Shown: positions 1 to 11,487 of the stretch, piece after piece
How positions within the stretch are numbered: position 1 is the first letter of the stretch
Layout of the letters: every line of letters begins with the position of its first letter
Source of the DNA: Azolla caroliniana
Lineage: Eukaryota > Polypodiophyta
Direction: 5' to 3'
Assembly: GCA_043228905.1 (NCBI GenBank)
Contig: JBHGNT010000022.1
Coordinates: 5,022,001 to 5,086,000 of the forward strand
DNA length: 64,000 nt
The notes under the pieces: model-generated
The model's database searches: none
Seen by the model: the letters and a program-made list of their open reading frames with translations, nothing else
Told to the model about the DNA's origin: nothing
Program-made: the position numbers and the translations under genes

Positions 1-369
1 TCAAAAACATTCTGTTTGATGCAGATGTGAGAATCCTTTTTCCAGAGAACATTCCACATTGATGAGAAATGATTCAAGGGGTTTTCAGGAAACACTCCAT
101 TCCAAGCCAAGGAATAAATTTTTTATTCAGAAACTACTGTATTCTTACAAAAGATTAAAAAGAGTTGCAAGAAACTATTCTATTTTATGCAACAGGATTG
201 AATTTCTCTCTCAGAGACTGCTTGACTTGATGACAAAAGGTGAGAAAATTTTCTGTCTTGAATTTTATATGGTCACCAAAACCAAGCCAGGAAAGAAAAG
301 AAACCCCATTTTAACACGTAAACAAAAAGCAATTACAAAAAAAAGACCATATTTGTCAGACAGAAAAAC
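1..369 (-). other. NIPA intron 1 (partial)
   Basis: This stretch follows the donor GT at 369-368 of the NIPA first exon (minus strand) and is read as its first intron, running off the left edge. No second-exon coding similarity was seen here. The open frame on the plus strand at 59-448 has no recognisable protein features and is treated as chance. Confidence 0.6.
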
Positions 370-592
370 CTGCTCTCAGATTAGACGCCCCTGCTCGTTT
401 GAGTCCTTTCTTCTTCACAATGAAACTTGCTCCAATGAAAAGACTTGAAGACAGAGCGAGGATCAGACCTTTCACATTGTCAGAAGACATATAAGTAAAC
501 GACAAATACGAAGATGATGCTGACGATGATGCAGCTGAAGATGAAGATGAAGATGAAGCTGAGGAATCGAATCCCCTAGAAGATTCTGCCAT
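370..592 (-). CDS. NIPA-type magnesium transporter, exon 1
   Basis: First coding exon of a NIPA (DUF803) membrane protein, a family of Mg2+ transporters of plasma and endosomal membranes. The ATG at 592-590 opens a Ser/Ala-rich tail of about 34 residues. The family signature follows: S-S-D-N-x-K-G-L, a first membrane helix with SSLFIGASFIVKKKGL, then a KRAG-like turn (residues 35-75). The exon ends after Arg-Ala-G with a GT donor at 369-368. The downstream exons lie outside the window. A second Met at residue 35 is where many NIPA proteins start, so the Ser-rich tail may be a lineage-specific extension or partly 5' leader. The identification rests on the strong match to the conserved first helix; the start codon is less certain. 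Confidence 0.82.
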
Positions 593-1195
593 TTTTTCTC
601 TCGAAGTGGATCGATCTCCAAAGAACGTACATACAATGACGACAATGCCGAAGGATGAAAGCAAAAGTCGACCTGATAGATGAAAGCAGAGAGACAGCAA
701 CAAAGAATGAATCCGGAAACGCTTCAAGTAGTAGTTGTGAAGAAACCAGTCTGGAGGATGAAAGCGCGGAAGAATGGCCGCCAAAGGAAAAGCAGAGGAA
801 GTTTTAATTCCGAGAGGCAAAACGTATTCTGTTCCAAGCCTCAGGAAGAAGGACAAAGGAGATGGTTTGGATCTCGAAGAAGAAGAAGAAGAAGAAGAAA
901 TGTCTGCGTAGCGATGGCGAAAACGAAGGCAGGGAAGACACACACACACACTGACTGATTGCTGTTTGTTTGAAGGAAGGAAGGAAGGAAGAGAGAATCG
1001 AACTCGAGACATATGTATGCATGCGTATGTATGTATGTATGTATGTATGTATGTATGTATGTATGTATGTATGTATGCATATGGCTCGTGTGCTCGTGAC
1101 TAACTACTACCAAAAATTTAAAAGGGCAAGGGAGGGAATCATGCCGCAATGTTGATGGCACGTGCGATCTCCACCGTCCAATGGATAAAAAGTTG
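593..1195 (-). promoter_or_regulatory. NIPA 5' leader and upstream region
   Basis: Region upstream of the NIPA start on the minus strand. Near the gene it is pyrimidine-rich on the coding strand, with a CTT run around 878-900, a GT run (CA on plus) at about 938-950, and an ATGT microsatellite at about 1017-1079. This fits a plant 5' leader and core promoter, but no clear TATA box was fixed. Open frames on both strands here come from the simple repeats and are not called. Confidence 0.4.
1017..1079. repeat. (ATGT)n microsatellite
   Basis: About 14 uninterrupted or nearly uninterrupted ATGT units upstream of the NIPA gene. A shorter run of the same motif occurs at about 27283-27303. Confidence 0.9.
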
Positions 1196-1463
1196 ACAGC
1201 GACTGTCACCAGGAGCCTAAGTCTCTAACAGCCTCTGTCTCCAAGAGCTTGACTCTGTCACAAGGAGCCCCGCTATTTGACAGCCTCTATAACTAGGAGC
1301 CTGACTCTGTCACAAAGAGCCCCGTTGTCTGACAGCCTCTGTAACTAGGAGCCCAGCTCTGTCAAAAGAAGCCTCGTTGTCTAACAACCTCTGTCACCAG
1401 GAGCCCGACTCTATCAAAAGGAGCCTCGTTTGTCTGACAACCTCTGTCACCAGGAACCCGACT
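1196..1463. repeat. 52 bp tandem repeat at putative MULE left end
   Basis: Five imperfect 52 bp units beginning at about 1227, 1279, 1331, 1383 and 1436, with a partial unit before the first. Each carries a 'cctctgt..c.aggagcc' half and a 'ctctgtcaaaaggagcc' half, so the unit itself is a diverged dimer. Confidence 0.85.
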
Positions 1464-1902
1464 TAGAAATAAACATCAAAAACTCCAAAAAAAATTAAGT
1501 GTACAACAAATATTTGCCATGAAAATTATGCATAAAAATTAGTCAAAAAAAAACCTCCAACTTCCAAATGCACAAAACCTAAAACTTAAAACTCAAATAT
1601 CACACAAAATTATATCTCCAAGCTTCAAATAACAAATCACACAAACTTAAAGTTTCAAATAACAAGTCTTACATAAACGATTAAAAAGTCAAATGTCGAC
1701 AATGGGAATAATCTAAGCCAAAAACCCTTAATGAAATATGAATGCACATGTTACATATTAAGATTATGGCTCATGTCGGGATGATGGCAAAATGGAACCA
1801 CAATTTTTACAACATGTAACAATTGAGTCCCTTCAAGTCAAGGTCAAGCCATCGCAACGCAAACACCGAACCTTCTCATGGTCACATATTGGCAATCGCC
1901 TC

Positions 1903-3367
1903 CTAGCCCGACTTACACCTCTTTGCATTTTTTGGGGAGCTGCTAATAAATTCTTGCAAGATGTCTACTGTTGCGCTTCTTTTGGCACCTATTTGTTGGT
2001 TGCAACTTATTGATTTTCCATCTTCTTCATTGGTTGATTTTGGTGCACCAACGCGATACACCTTCTCGGTCATATCTTCCAATGTTTGTCTACATTCCAA
2101 AATAGTTGCACAATCAAAGGTTCTTAAGCCTTGCTTGAGACATTGAAGTGCTTCCTCAACCATTTGTATTTTGGACTTCAATGATTCCATCTTTGATGTT
2201 GTGGGGTTTGTCTCCCCAACTTGTCTACCTTTGTCTCCACTTCTATTTCTGTATTGTGGTCCATTCGCATTTTGGGTCACGTGATTTATAAAGGCAACGA
2301 GCCACATAAATGTGACATGTGGCTCTCAATAATCATTCGAATACTGAGTAAATGCTCACATTTACTCGCAAGCTCTTGGCAATCACAATATGAGCATTGG
2401 AGTGAGACATTATACCATCATAGAGTGGGAGTCGTCATACTCAAGATTCTAAACCAATATCGGGCCTCGTCCACAATATGCATTGTGGAAGTATCGTTGA
2501 CATACCTTTCCAATATTCTCTCGACCTCTTTAAGTGAGGACCTTTGATCCCTACAATTTGCACGGGATGTAAATCGACCGTTCCTCCAATGCAAGTGCCA
2601 ATTTCATTGTCCCCGATAAAGACATGCACAAGATTGGCAATTGATTGGTTTATTCTTCCTCTCAAGGTAGTATTCTTGACAAACTACCAATGTCTTTCCA
2701 CAATATTGGTGGTGTCAACATGTCCGTAGTTGAACATTCTACCAAACTTGGGCTAGAGTTTCCTCCACACACATGTCGAACCACACCATCCTCCTTCTAT
2801 ATATTGCCAAACATCGGGCTTGTTTGCATATTCTACCTTTAACTCCTTACACATTGCATTGAATGCGGATTTAGTAATGCATTGCATGAGTTTGCACATT
2901 CGTTGATAAAGATGGCTTCTCTCAATTGCACTTACTTTTGGCAATAAGTTGTTCACCCATGATTTTTTGGCGTGAAACTGACACAACAAAAGGCGACAAT
3001 GTGTTTACAACAGTTGCCTATTTACAACAATCCAAGATTGATAGTCTATTGCAACCACATTAGTTATGGCATTATATGATGTCCAACATTTATCAATCAC
3101 TATTGCATTTGGTCTCACCGTGGGAATACTTGCGAATATGATTCTCAAGGAAGTTTCTAATGCGACTTGCTCATGGTTTCACCCCTTATCAGAACTACAA
3201 AGCATTTACCTTAACAAGATCCCAATTCCCATGGCATTGGGTGCAACAATTGCATATAATCGTAGCCTAAATTGGTTTGTTTTAAATGTCGAGTCGATTG
3301 CCCAAGAGTTGTTTAGGGTCAACTACTCACACATTTCCAACATCCATTGATCTTGAAGTATAAAGAT
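1903..3367 (-). pseudogene. MULE transposase, catalytic core to C-terminus (broken)
   Basis: Downstream part of the copy 1 transposase, cut at 3367 by Copia A. Reading on the minus strand from 3360, the start of a DDE-type core appears as W-A-I-D-S-T-F-K-T-N-Q-F (about 3300-3265), containing the likely first catalytic Asp. A helical segment follows (2989-2753, C-Q-F-H-A-K-K-S-W). Next comes a SWIM zinc finger C-D-C-x6-C-E-H at about 2388-2352, then a basic C-terminal tail ending near 1903 with K-N-A-K-R-C-K-S. The core with a SWIM finger is typical of MuDR/FAR1-family transposases. Stop codons and frame changes break it, for example a TAG just before the D-S-T-F motif. It is non-functional here. 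Confidence 0.7.
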
Positions 3368-3737
3368 TGTTGAGAATCAAGCTTAACTTGTGTGAACATG
3401 AGCTTATGAAGAAAAGGACGATGTGTGAAAAAGTGTGTGAGCACACTTTATTGTAATCCGTGTAGTTGTCGAGTGTCAGTGTGGTCAAAGAATATTAGAT
3501 ATTCTTATGACAAAATCGTACTCAAGTGGATATCTTGGTTAGATTCCACCAACACATTTAATAGGGCAACCCCTTGAGGACTTGTATATAAAACCTCCTT
3601 TGGCCATTTAGTTTAGTTGATGATCTTTAGATAATTAATATAGCTCTCTAAATTGCATAAGTTGTCATCCCCCTAGTGTGTGTTTTCTTATTTTTCTAGT
3701 TATTCTCTATAATTCCTTCTCTTGCTTATACATTCAC

Positions 3738-3779
<42 letters not shown>

Positions 3780-3823
3780 TACGCTTTTGAATACTAAACT
3801 CTACTAGAGTTAGATTCTTAACA
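3368..3823 (+). repeat. Copia A 5' LTR
   Basis: 456 bp, TG...CA ends with an 11 bp imperfect inverted terminal repeat. It contains a CT/CA microsatellite at about 3738-3779 and a likely TATA-type stretch 'gtatataaaacc' near 3587-3598. Confidence 0.93.
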
Positions 3824-3835
3824 TGGTATCAGAGC
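3824..3835 (+). other. Primer binding site, initiator tRNA-Met
   Basis: TGGTATCAGAGC directly abuts the 5' LTR, complementary to the 3' end of plant initiator tRNA-Met as in most Copia elements. Confidence 0.95.
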
Positions 3836-3985
3836 GTGAGGGTTAGAGATCCTTCATTGAGCTCTACCATTGAAACTGTGTGAGCAGCTAGAGACCTTGT
3901 TTTAAAACCTGCTATCGTCGCTGCAGTTTTGCACAGCAAGAGGCTCACGTTAACAGGATCATACGAATCAAGCTAAATCAGGAAA

Positions 3986-4890
3986 ATGAATGCACAGATG
4001 GGTAGCGCACTTCCAACAGAGAAGTTGGACAGGCACAACTACGCATCTTGGGAATATAAGATGCATCAATACCTAGTTGGGCAAGGGTATTGTAGTTATA
4101 TCGAGGGAGCTCAAGAAACAACCTCCGATAGTACAAATCCCAACTACCCCACATGGCAACAAGGCGCCAGTAGGGTGATGTATTGTTTGGCAATATGTGT
4201 GCAAGATCACATGTTAAGCTATATTCGTGACGAGAAATCCCCAACAAAAGCATGGAAAAACTTGAAGAAGATTTAAGCGGCTTCAACCACAGTGAGAAAA
4301 CTTCAACTCCGGCAGGACTTGAACAATATTCGGCAAGGGGATATGTTCGTGACAGACTACACCCTCCAGATCAAAGACTTATGCGATTCACTTGGCTCCA
4401 TCAATGTCGTAGTTGATGATGACAAGATGGTGCATATCTGCCTTGGCGGCCTCGCACAAAAATATGGCTCATTTCGAACTGCCATAACAACAAGGGAGAA
4501 CCCCCCAAGCTTTTTTTACTTGCAATCCATGCTAATGGTTGAGGAGAACCATACACGGTCGAAAAACATGGCATCTAATGGGTAGACGTTATGTACACAT
4601 GATGATCTCGGTCGAGGTCACGATCATGGTCGTGGAAATCGGGGGAGGAATGGCCGAGGAAGAGGTGGACAACGTCCACAACAGTGTAATTCCAGGCAAC
4701 AAGAAGGTTGAAACAACCGAGGGAATTCCGACAAAAAGGGAGCTTCCACTAGCCTGCATCAATCAGGCACAACCAGCAAATTGAGTGCTAATATTGTGGA
4801 AAGCCTGGCCACTTTGAACCTGAGTGTCGGAAGAAGAAGAATGACTCAACTACCTCACCCTAGCAGCAAACAAACTATGTTGTGATGGCT
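3986..4890 (+). pseudogene. Copia A gag
   Basis: Gag (UBN2-type) with the N-terminal phrase L-D-R-x-N-Y-A-S-W-x-x-K-M (about residues 15-27), which is shared with the other Copia elements here. The first frame stops at 4276, resumes at 4292-4585, then shifts. A CCHC zinc knuckle is visible at about 4787-4836, with an in-frame TAA just after its first Cys codon (CAA to TAA by one C-to-T change). It binds RNA and forms particles in intact relatives; here it cannot be translated through. Confidence 0.85.
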
Positions 4891-4941
4891 GACCTAGAAA
4901 ACAAAGCACCAATGTTTGTTATGTGACACCGGGCAAATAGC

Positions 4942-7900
4942 ATGATAACAAGTGTTTCCCAACCTGATGATGTATGGTTCGTGGACTCGGGTGCCTCAAA
5001 TCACATGACAAGTCATCAAGAATGGTTCATGAATTTGAGGGAACCCGAGAGATCCGGAGTGGTGGAGACCAGTGATGACTCCACACACATGATTGAGCAC
5101 ATTGGAGATGTAGCCCTTAACAATCACGACAACAAGGGCTACATGAAGGATGTATTGCATGTCCCGACAATCACAAAGAATTTGGTCTCGGTTGGCCAAA
5201 TTGTCGAACAAGGAATGCAAGTGCGATTCAACCAGGAAGGTTGCTTCATCAAGGATAAAGGCCAACTTATCACTCATGCAAGAAGAGAAGGTCGCATGTT
5301 TATTCTTGATGTGACGAAGGTGAACACAGCAATGTATGCAAAGGGACTCAAGGCGGAGTTTGATATTGAGTTGTGGCACAAAAGGGTTGGCCATGTAAAC
5401 CTCGATAAACTCCAATCAATGCAAACAAAAGGGGCTATGCACGGATTGCCACGATTTACTCTGAAACATCCTGATAATGTATGTGAGGCGTTCCAACTAG
5501 GCAAGCAACATAGGCATCCATTCCTAAGCAAAAGAAATGTGAGTAAAGGCTTGTTGGACGTCATCCACTCAGATGTATGGGGCCCAGCTCAAACAACAAC
5601 AATTGGTGGGTGTAGGTACTTCGTTACCTTCATTGACGACTATTCATGGCATACCTGGATATGCCCAATGAAGTCGAAAAGTGAGGTCTTCTCCCACTTT
5701 CTCAAGTTAAAGAATTGCGTGGAAAATGAGACGAATCGCAAGATTCGATGCTTACGGTTTGATGGTGGCCAAGAATACTTCTCAACCGAGTTCAAGGACT
5801 TTCTAGAAGAGACATGGATTCACCGGGAATTCTCTTGCCGGTACACACCATAGCAAAATGGTGTTGCTGAGCAGAAGAATCACACAACTCTTGAGATGGC
5901 CCGCACCATGCTGCATGAGAAGAACATGCCCAAGATCTATTGGGCAGAGGCAGTAGTTACGATTGTGTATCTCATCAATAGGTGCATGACCGAGGGTGTC
6001 CATGACATCACCCCTCACGAGAAGTATTTTGGGACAAAGCCAGACCTTTCACACTTGAAGGTTTTTGGCAGCATTGCATTTGTGCATGTACCCGATGAGA
6101 CGCGGAGAAAGCTTGACCCAAAATTGGAGAAGATGATCTTTGTCGGTTACTCACTTGAGCAAAAGGGTTACACGTGTTTTAACCCCATCACTCGATTGTC
6201 ACGAGTAAGCCGAGATGTGGTATTTGATGAGGTGACATCATGGCATGGCCCAACATCAGTGACCCCCACCGTGCTCGAAACAAGCAGATCTAGAGCATAT
6301 TCTCAGAGTGAAGAAGAAGAGATGCTAACGACCATTATGGCTGGACCTGAGGTGTCATCCAGCAATCAGAGTCTTGCACAACATGAAGAAACTCTGATGT
6401 GTTGTCACCTTGGTGTTACACCCGTAGAAAGAAAACAAAGGGCAAGATGCCTGAGGAAGAGGCCAAGGACATGACATCCAGTGAAAACTCAGATCATTCA
6501 CCCCGATCAGTCCACAACAAGTATGAAATGAAGAAGGCCCCGGAAATGACCAAAGGGAAACTTTTTCAATCGAACCGACAAAAGAGCCTGATAGTTGGGT
6601 TCGGGTACAATGAGTACATGGCCCACCACTATGCATTCATGATGAAGGTCGCAGTAGACCAAGAACCCGAGACTTACAAAGAAGTTGCCCAAGATCCCCG
6701 GTGGATCGAGGCAATGAGGGAGGAGATGTGCGAGTTGTTTGACAACGATACTTGGGATTTAGTCCCATCCTCTGAAATCAAGAAAAAGCCAATTGGTTGT
6801 CATTGGGTGTTCAAGATAAAGCATAATATGGATGGCACGCTCAATCGGTTCAAGGCTCGGCTAGTCGCCAAAGGGTATGCTCAAACCCATGGCATAGACT
6901 ATGAGGAGACATTTGCCCCAATGGCAAAAATGACCACTATGAGGACAGTAATTGCTCTCGCAGCAGCGAAAGGATGGCACTTGCATCAAATGGATGGAAG
7001 AACGCATTCCTCCAAGGTAAGCTCGAGGAGGAAGTTTACATGATGCAACCACCTAGTTTCGAATCAAACAAACATCCGCATGCAGTTTTCCGATTGAAGA
7101 AGCCACTCTATGGACTGAAGCAAGCCCCAAGACATGGCATTCAAAGATCACATCATATCTTCGCGACATTGGCTTCCGGATGTCAAAATCTGATAACTTG
7201 TTGTATGTTTAAAACAATCCCAAAAGCCCCAGCTTCTTAATCTTGTATGTCGATGACCTTGTAATCGGTGGAGAAAGCCTCATCGAGACACAAAAGATTA
7301 AAAAGCTGCTTTTGCAGAAGTTTGAGATGAAGGATTTGAATGACTTACATTATTTTCTCGGCATCAAGGTCATTCAAACCCCAGAAGGGTTCCTACTCTC
7401 ACAACAATGATGACCGAGTGTAAGTCCATCTCGACACCCCTTGATCGAAATATGAAGCTAACAACAGATTCTGGAAAATTCTATGAGCCGACACAGTATC
7501 GCCAAATAATTGGGAGTCTTATCTACTTAACTATCACTTGACCAGACCTCAACTATCTGGTCAGGGTTCTTAGACAGTTCATGGAAACCCCCCGCGACAC
7601 TCACATGGATTGTGCTAAGCGAGTGTTATGTTATATTAGTGGAACACTTGATTATGGTATCTTCTATAAACGTGGAGCACCACTTCGACTCAAAGGCTTC
7701 ACGGATGCTAATTGGGCGGGCAATGCATCTGATAGGCGATCCACTTCGGGATTTATGTTTTCATTCAGTAGTGGAGCAATCTCTTGGAGTAGCAAGAAAC
7801 AACCAACAGTCACTCTATCGAGCACTGAGGCGGAGTATAGGACTGCAGTTGTAGCTGCTTGCGAAGCTATATGGCTTAAAAGACTATTGAAAGACTTCAA

Positions 7901-8255
7901 TGAATTGGTGAACAAGCCAATACTAATCCACTGTGATAATCTCAGCAACATCCAACTTGCAAAAAATCTGATCTTTCACGCCCAAACTAAGCACATTGAG
8001 GTGCACTATCATTACATCCGTGAGCGCATATTGGCCGGTGACATTGACCTCCAATACGTTGGCACCAACATGCAAGTGGCTGATATTTTCACTAAGGCGT
8101 TAGGTCTCAACAAGCTACAACAATTCTCAGTGGATTTAGGCCTTAGACCACTCGATATGTTGAGCTTGGGGAAGAGTAAAAGTACAAAGTCAAAGGAAAA
8201 CATGGAGAATCAACACGATACAAGAGGAAGAGTGAGACCAACATTGGCAAAGTAA
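4942..8255 (+). pseudogene. Copia A pol (PR-INT-RT-RNase H)
   Basis: Domains in order: the aspartic protease core V-D-S-G-A-S near 4981-4998; GAG-pre-integrase and integrase (4942-5853, with S-D-V-W-G-P and F-I-D-D-Y), stopped by TAG at 5851; integrase C-terminus 5896-6474; reverse transcriptase 6399-7560 with Y-V-D-D-L near 7246-7260; and RNase H 7581-8160 with the S-S-T-E-A-E-Y motif. Several stops and frameshifts interrupt it. The tail after RNase H is short (about 40 residues), unlike Copia B and C. It belongs to the same family group as Copia B, C and D by shared wording such as C-R-Y-T-P and F-G-S-I-A. Confidence 0.9.
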
Positions 8256-8489
8256 GGCCGACACATCTAATCCGACTTGACCCGGCAAGTTAGAGGAAGA
8301 CTTTCCAAAACCCGGAATTTTTGAAGCTCGAAATTTTGGATTGGCAAGATCGACATTGCTAGATCAAGATCGAGTACATAGGAACAGTGGGAAAACCACG
8401 GTCTAATAGTCTGACCAACTGCAGTTGGGTCTTCAACTACACCAAGACAACCAAGCTTAAGAGGACACACAATTGACCTTGAGGGGGTG

Positions 8490-9470
8490 TGTTGAGAATC
8501 AAGCTCAACTTGTGTGAACATGTGCTTATGAAGAAAAGGACGATGTGTGAAAAAGTGTGTGAGCACACTTTATTGTAATCCGTGTAGTTGTCGAGTGTTA
8601 GTGTGGTCAAAGAATATTAGATATTCTTATGACAAAATCGTACTCAAGTGGATATCTTGGTTAGATTCCACCAACACATTTAATAGGGCAATCCCTTGAG
8701 GACTTGTTTATAAAACCCCCTTTGGCTATTTAGTTTAGTTGATGATCTTTAGATAATTAATATAGCTCTCTAAATTGCATAAGTTGTCATCCCCCTAGTG
8801 TGTGTTTTCTTAATTTTCTGGTTATTCTTTGTGATTCCTTCTCTTGCTTATACATTCACTCTTAGTTTAGTTGATGATCTTTAGATAATTAATATAGCTC
8901 TCTTAAGTGCATAAGTTGTCATCCCCCTAGTGTGTGTTTTCTTAATTTTCTAGTTATTCTTTGTGATTCCTTCTCTTGCTTATACATTCACTCTTAGTTT
9001 AGTTGATGATCTTTAGATAATTAATATAGCTCTCTTAAGTGCATAAGTTGTCATCCCCCTAGTGTGTGTTTTCTTAATTTTCTGGTTATTCTTTGTGATT
9101 CCTTCTCTTGCTTATACATTCACTCTTAGTTTAGTTGATGATCTTTAGATAATTAATATAGCTCTCTTAAGTGCATAAGTTGTCATCCCCCTAGTGTGTG
9201 TTTTCTTAATTTTCTGGTTATTCTTTGTAATCCCTTCTCTTGCTTAGTGCAAAGTTTTGTACACTACTAGAACTTTCTTAGCTTAAGCTATTTTCTTTTA
9301 TTTTAGTTTTGATGATTGGATAAACACTCATTTTTGTTGTAACCCAATTGTCTCATGGGCCAAATTTGGCCTTAGAAGACGTTAATATATCTTTCTTTCT
9401 TTCTTCTTTCTCTCTCACACACACACTACGCTTCTGAATACTAAACTCTACTAGAGTTAGATTCTTAACA
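8490..9470 (+). repeat. Copia A 3' LTR (expanded)
   Basis: 981 bp, preceded by the polypurine tract GAGGGGGTG at 8481-8489. It matches the 5' LTR to about 8860. It then carries three further copies of a 132 bp segment and a unique stretch (about 9247-9400) before rejoining the common LTR end. Confidence 0.9.
8732..9246 (+). repeat. 132 bp tandem repeat in Copia A 3' LTR
   Basis: Four near-identical units beginning at 8732, 8864, 8996 and 9128, each starting 'agtttagttgatgatcttta'. The 5' LTR has a single copy (about 3610-3740). Confidence 0.95.
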
Positions 9471-10871
9471 AAGATAAATGGTTGTCTATCAAGAGATCCT
9501 AGATCACCATGCAAGTAGGGTTGAGCATGAGCCACTTCCCCAAGATCTCGGAGTGCATAGGCATCTTGCATCATCAAAGACCAATCAACCTCTAACATGG
9601 CACTCCCGATTTTTAACTTATTTGCCATGTTATGGACCTCCCTTGGTATCATAAAGAACCTATAAGTAACAAGCTCTAATGGACTAGCCTTGGACTTGTG
9701 ATATGCTTCCTTACACATGCTCATTCGCGCCACATGCCTTGCACACCCAACATCAAATAGCTCATCTTTGCAACAACTTATGACATTGAGGTGTGTTGGC
9801 AAATGGTACACATCCGACCTACTACATGGTACATGACCACGATGAGGTCCATATATTGAAATGGTTAGTGTCTCATTATCAACCTCATCATTCATTCTAA
9901 TGTCCACATGGAATGTACACCCACATCAGGGTGTGCACCTACGTCGTCGAGTGGAATTAGACGCAAGTCGAGACATTCGATGATAACTATACCTAATCAC
10001 ACGCATACCCACGTTGACTCCTTTCCTTAAGCATGTGTGATACTTAGTTTGCAAATTCATGAGCGCATCATGTAATTGTGGGTTTCTACCTTGATCACTT
10101 CTATGGGTAAGGTCTTGTTATATTTGTCCATGCTCCCTCTCAACATGTCGTTTGGGTCAACCTTCAACACCATTTGTCAATCACAACTTCTAATGAGTTC
10201 TTTTACATACTCCGGTGCGATGCCCTAATCACGTACATCAGTCACATAACGCCACTTTAACTCTTTAAGAGTCATTGAAAATGTGTGATGGGATGCGTCT
10301 CCATGTGACGCTAACACTACCTCCCTCCATTTCTTGACGTATATTACTTGAAGATTAGGTGACGCCTTAAGGTAGATTGCATTCTCATTCTTGAGTATGA
10401 GACGACTCTTCATGCGCCTCCATGCATGGATATTGAGAGGTGCACCCCATGCGACATCACGTAATGCTTCTAATGTTACCTTAACTTGTCCCGATAAATC
10501 TTTAACCATCAAATCATACGTACCTCTTGAGATTGCAAAATACCTGGGGGAACAATACATGAAGGATCCACCATCTCATCCTCACGATCAGAATCAAATG
10601 ACTCATTTGGCATCTCCAATTCATCCTCAGATACAAACAATGCATTGGATGACCATGATGTATCCTCCAATTCATCTTTCGACATGGCAAAGACACCATG
10701 ATGCAATGTGCTCTCCATAGATGGTGCATTGGATGACCATGACGTATCCTCCAAGTCATCTTTCGACATGGCAAAGACACCATGATGCATGCAATGTGCT
10801 CTCCATAGATGGTTGTGGTCGATTACTACGGTGATTGAAGTGATTGAATACAATGTGATCGAGAATGCCAA
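9471..10871 (-). pseudogene. MULE transposase, N-terminal part (broken)
   Basis: N-terminal portion of the copy 1 transposase, separated from its catalytic core by Copia A. Minus-strand frames cover 10871-10509 (acidic, with a 28-residue repeat), 10560-10225 (W-R-R-M-K and K-W-R-E-V-V phrases) and 9907-9470. The last is closely similar to 33415-33062 of copy 2 (V-I-S-C-C-K-D and C-K-E-A-Y-H-K-S-K-A-S-P phrases). This helix-rich region precedes the DDE core in MULE proteins. Frame breaks at about 9950-10220 make it non-functional. Confidence 0.6.
10642..10815. repeat. 84 bp in-frame coding repeat
   Basis: Two copies starting at 10642 and about 10725, 83-84 bp apart. In the minus-strand frame each encodes a 28-residue acidic unit (H-G-V-F-A-M-S-K-D-x-L-E-D-T-S). 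The repeat lies near the N-terminus of the transposase frame. Confidence 0.8.
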
Positions 10872-11075
10872 CTCTTGAAGTGGATGATTTCAATGAGAAT
10901 GCCAGTGATTGAAGTGAATCAATTTACTGTGATCGATTATGCCAGTGATTGAAGTGAATGAATACAATGTGATTGAGAATGCGAGCACTTGAAGTGAATG
11001 ATTTCAGCAAGAATGCCACTGATTGAAGTGAATCAATTCAATGTGTGAGCAATTATACAGTGAATCAAATGAATG
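10831..11075. repeat. 114 bp repeat in MULE 5' region
   Basis: Units start at 10831 and 10945, with 'tgattgaagtga' at each start. A third begins near 11059, is cut by Copia B at 11080 and continues after 24333. The continuation at about 24333-24410 confirms the insertion point. Confidence 0.8.
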
Positions 11076-11080
11076 ATTGT

Positions 11081-11120
11081 TGTGAACGTAAGTGTTTGCG
11101 GAAGCGTAAAACAGAGAACA

Positions 11121-11159
<39 letters not shown>

Positions 11160-11487
11160 AGAACATAATTCCAAAATTATATCAAGACTTTGTACACACA
11201 CTGTGCTAAGTAGCACTATTTATACAAGTCCTCTTGGGACTGACAGAAGTACCATGTACTTCAATGCTCACACGAGCATCTGACACTTACTACGAGACTA
11301 TAGCTACCTAGTAGTCTATCCTATACTAGGCTTCCGATTGGACTTCCGGTTACGGATTGCACCCGGCCTCCACTGCTTGCCGGTTCGGTTGCTTACCATC
11401 ATACCGATCCGTTTCGCCTGATCCGTCTCGCTTACCGGCTCCGGCTTATTCAGCCGATCCGGCTCCGGTTGAGCTTGCCGCTCAACA
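11081..11487 (-). repeat. Copia B 3' LTR
   Basis: 407 bp, with TGTTGAGC and GTTCACA ends on the minus strand. It contains a (GA)n run at about 11125-11158. Confidence 0.93.

Larger units (their letters stand above)
3368..9470 (+). mobile_element. Copia A (Ty1/copia LTR retrotransposon)
   Basis: Complete in outline but coding-dead. The 5' LTR is 3368-3823, PBS 3824-3835, gag-pol remains 3986-8255, polypurine tract 8481-8489 and 3' LTR 8490-9470. It is flanked by the 5 bp duplication AAGAT (3363-3367 and 9471-9475). LTR ends are TGTTGAGAATC and GATTCTTAACA. It sits inside the transposase gene of MULE copy 1. The two LTRs differ in length (456 against 981 bp) because of a tandem expansion and extra sequence in the 3' LTR. 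Confidence 0.93.

Noticed and set aside
59-448. 129-codon frame on plus strand at the left edge
   Set aside because: Overlaps the NIPA exon on the other strand and has no recognisable domain or codon pattern.
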